Assembly (NCBI GenBank): GCA_964439815.1
Contig: CAYTPO010000167.1
Span: forward strand, 1 to 7,324
DNA: 7,324 nt
Source of the DNA: JALSHZ01 sp964439815
GTDB taxonomy: Bacteria; Pseudomonadota; Gammaproteobacteria; UWMA-0217
Reading direction: 5' to 3'
This document shows positions 6,300 through 7,324 of the stretch, piece after piece. A program made the translations under genes and the position numbers. Position 1 is the first letter of the stretch, and each line of letters begins with the position of its first letter. The notes below the pieces were generated by a model. The model saw only the letters and a program-made list of their open reading frames with translations, had not been told where the DNA came from and did not search any database.

Positions 6300-7067
6300 A
6301 TGAGCAATAAATTTATCGTGGTAGCAGCGGCACTCGTAATCGGCCTGGTTTCTGCTCAACTTGGCGCAGAAATGAAGTCCGGCTACGAATACCTGATGGC
6401 GGAATCGAAAGAGATGCAGGATGATGACTTTCTCAACCCGGGCATGCAGGCTGTCGATGAAGGTCGTGAGCTGTTCAACAAGGCAGGGCCAAACGGCAAG
6501 AGTTGTGGCTCATGTCATGGAGAGGATGGCAGTGGCCTCGATGTCAAGCGTATTGCCATGTACCCGGTCTATGACGAAGCACTGGGAAGGCCGGTAACCC
6601 TGCAGCAGCGCATACACATGGATTGGGAGAAGGAGCTGGGGAACAAGTCAATGAAATATGATGGCAAGGACGCACTGAAGCTTGAAGTGTTTGTGCGTAA
6701 CCTTGCCCGTGGTGAAAAGGTCAACGTGCAGACTTCCGGCAAGATGAAACCGTTCATCGAAAAAGGCAAGAAGATATACGAGCAGCGCGGCGGGCAGCTG
6801 GATATGGCCTGCTCGGGCTGTCACGATATATACCCTGGCCTTAAGATTCGGGCCAATACCCTTTCACAGGGGCAGAGCAACGGTTTTCCGGCCTATCGCC
6901 TGAAAAATGGAAAGATCAATGGCATCCAGAGTCGCTTCAATGGCTGTTATCGCCAGTTTCGTGCCGAGAACAGGAAAGTCGGAAATGATGACTATGCCGC
7001 ACTTGAGGCCTACGTAAACTCACGCGGAAATGGCCTCGAAATCGAAACACCGGGGGTTCGGTACTGA
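6300..7067 (+). CDS. soxA: SoxA, diheme cytochrome c subunit of SoxXA (L-cysteine S-thiosulfotransferase)
   Basis: SoxA carries the catalytic site of SoxXA, which oxidatively attaches thiosulfate to the C-terminal cysteine of SoxY in the periplasm. The 255-residue precursor begins with a Sec-type signal (hydrophobic core about 5-18, cleavage likely near residue 19 or 23). Two heme motifs are present: CGSCH (C69, C72, H73) and CSGCH (C171, C174, H175), so this is the diheme form and not the monoheme form in which the first site is lost. The catalytic cysteine is C216 in RFNGCYRQFRAE, where it serves as the persulfide-bearing heme ligand in characterised SoxA proteins. The C-terminal block GNDDYAALEAYVNSRGNG is typical of the family. 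It follows soxX by 133 bases and the two products form one complex. In several gammaproteobacteria soxK (a SoxXA-binding protein) and soxL come next; neither is seen within the 257 bases that remain. Confidence 0.96.
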   Translation: MSNKFIVVAAALVIGLVSAQLGAEMKSGYEYLMAESKEMQDDDFLNPGMQAVDEGRELFNKAGPNGKSCGSCHGEDGSGLDVKRIAMYPVYDEALGRPVTLQQRIHMDWEKELGNKSMKYDGKDALKLEVFVRNLARGEKVNVQTSGKMKPFIEKGKKIYEQRGGQLDMACSGCHDIYPGLKIRANTLSQGQSNGFPAYRLKNGKINGIQSRFNGCYRQFRAENRKVGNDDYAALEAYVNSRGNGLEIETPGVRY

Positions 7068-7203
7068 TGCTGTGATCAATAGTGGATGGTATGGCGAGAG
7101 CCAATCAATGTAGTACTCCATCAAGGTAACTACTCAGTGAGTAGTTACCCATCAAGTTAGCCCGTCTTATTCATGGTGGGCGGCTAAAGCCTATGATAAG
7201 TAA
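7068..7203. other. Non-coding region downstream of soxA with repeat structures
   Basis: No gene is visible between the soxA stop and the window-edge reading frame. The region contains the 25-nt palindrome listed separately and, further on, an inverted pair TTAGCC (7157-7162) and GGCTAA (near 7181-7188) that could close a loop of about 20 bases. Neither is followed by a T-run, so a standard rho-independent terminator for the sox operon is not evident. The density of inverted and direct repeats would fit the edge of a mobile element or a small intergenic repeat family. Confidence 0.35.
7118..7156. repeat. 25-nt near-perfect palindrome bounded by 8-bp direct repeats
   Basis: GGTAACTACTCA at 7125-7136 and its exact complement TGAGTAGTTACC at 7138-7149 are separated by one base, giving 12 perfect pairs. 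CCATCAAG occurs directly on both sides (7118-7125 and 7149-7156), each copy sharing one base with an arm of the palindrome. The stem is not GC-rich and is not followed by T residues, which argues against a normal terminator. It could be a regulator site, or two transposon ends placed head to head. The structure is seen directly; the function is unknown. Confidence 0.6.
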
Positions 7204-7324
7204 ATGAAAACCATGACAAACCCTAGACAGTCCCGTTTCACCCAAATGGTGAGAGGCTTCAGCCTGTCACGGCCCTGGCTTGTTCTGACACGCCTGCGCT
7301 TGCGCTTCACTCAAGTTGTAGCTA
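7204..7324 (+). CDS. Possible 5' end of an unrecognised gene, cut by the window edge
   Basis: An ATG at 7204 opens a frame that stays open for 40 codons to the end of the window; a second ATG lies at 7213. The peptide is rich in Arg and Thr (it includes RGFSLSRPWLVLTRLRLRF), has no heme motif and no classical signal peptide, and does not look like SoxK or SoxL. There is no clear ribosome binding site. An open run of this length is not strong evidence by itself, so this may be chance or the start of a transposase-related or other gene. I do not recognise it. Confidence 0.25.
   Translation, partial: MKTMTNPRQSRFTQMVRGFSLSRPWLVLTRLRLRFTQVVA

Noticed and set aside
7157..7190. TTAGCC/GGCTAA pair as an integron attC site
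   Set aside because: The core sites do not fit the GTTRRRY and RYYYAAC consensus, and no integrase or cassette structure is present.

Overview
The window carries part of a sulfur-oxidation (sox) locus from what is most likely a gammaproteobacterial thiosulfate oxidiser. This rests on a recognisable soxB-soxX-soxA run on the + strand and, divergent from it, a two-component system whose sensor resembles the tetrathionate/thiosulfate sensors TtrS and ThsS. The lineage call is inference from gene order and general protein character; no database comparison was possible.

Layout. At 2-364 the C-terminal part of a thioredoxin-like domain of the NHLRC2 kind (CINC redox motif) enters from outside the window. 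After a conserved WPT it runs in frame into what looks like the C-terminal tail of an IS4-type transposase, whose remnant continues in another frame to about 408. Bases 409-510 hold no convincing gene. At 511-1119 (-) lies a FixJ/TtrR-type response regulator and at 1127-3364 (-) its hybrid-domain sensor kinase (periplasmic PhnD-like domain, one membrane helix, PAS, HisKA, HATPase). The two are separated by 7 bases and transcribed kinase first. Bases 3365-3603 form a divergent control region with a 14-bp direct repeat (12/14 identical) spaced exactly 22 bp; each copy contains a perfect TATAAT on the - strand. soxB (3604-5532), soxX (5678-6166) and soxA (6300-7067) follow on the + strand, each with its own ribosome binding site and with gaps of 145 and 133 bases between them. 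Downstream of soxA are a 25-nt near-perfect palindrome (7125-7149) flanked by an 8-bp direct repeat, and the start of an unrecognised reading frame that leaves the window.

How the parts work together. SoxXA (diheme SoxA with a catalytic cysteine plus monoheme SoxX) couples thiosulfate oxidatively to the SoxY carrier. SoxB, a dimanganese hydrolase exported by the Tat system, then releases sulfate. soxYZ, soxCD, soxK and soxL are not in the window. The adjacent kinase/regulator pair is the obvious candidate to sense a sulfur oxyanion in the periplasm and control the sox genes and itself through the shared intergenic region. That link is inferred from domain type and position.

I did not find a clearly new biological system. 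The most useful leads are the regulatory pair with its repeated intergenic element, the extra cysteine pair in SoxX, and signs of mobile-element activity at both edges of the locus.
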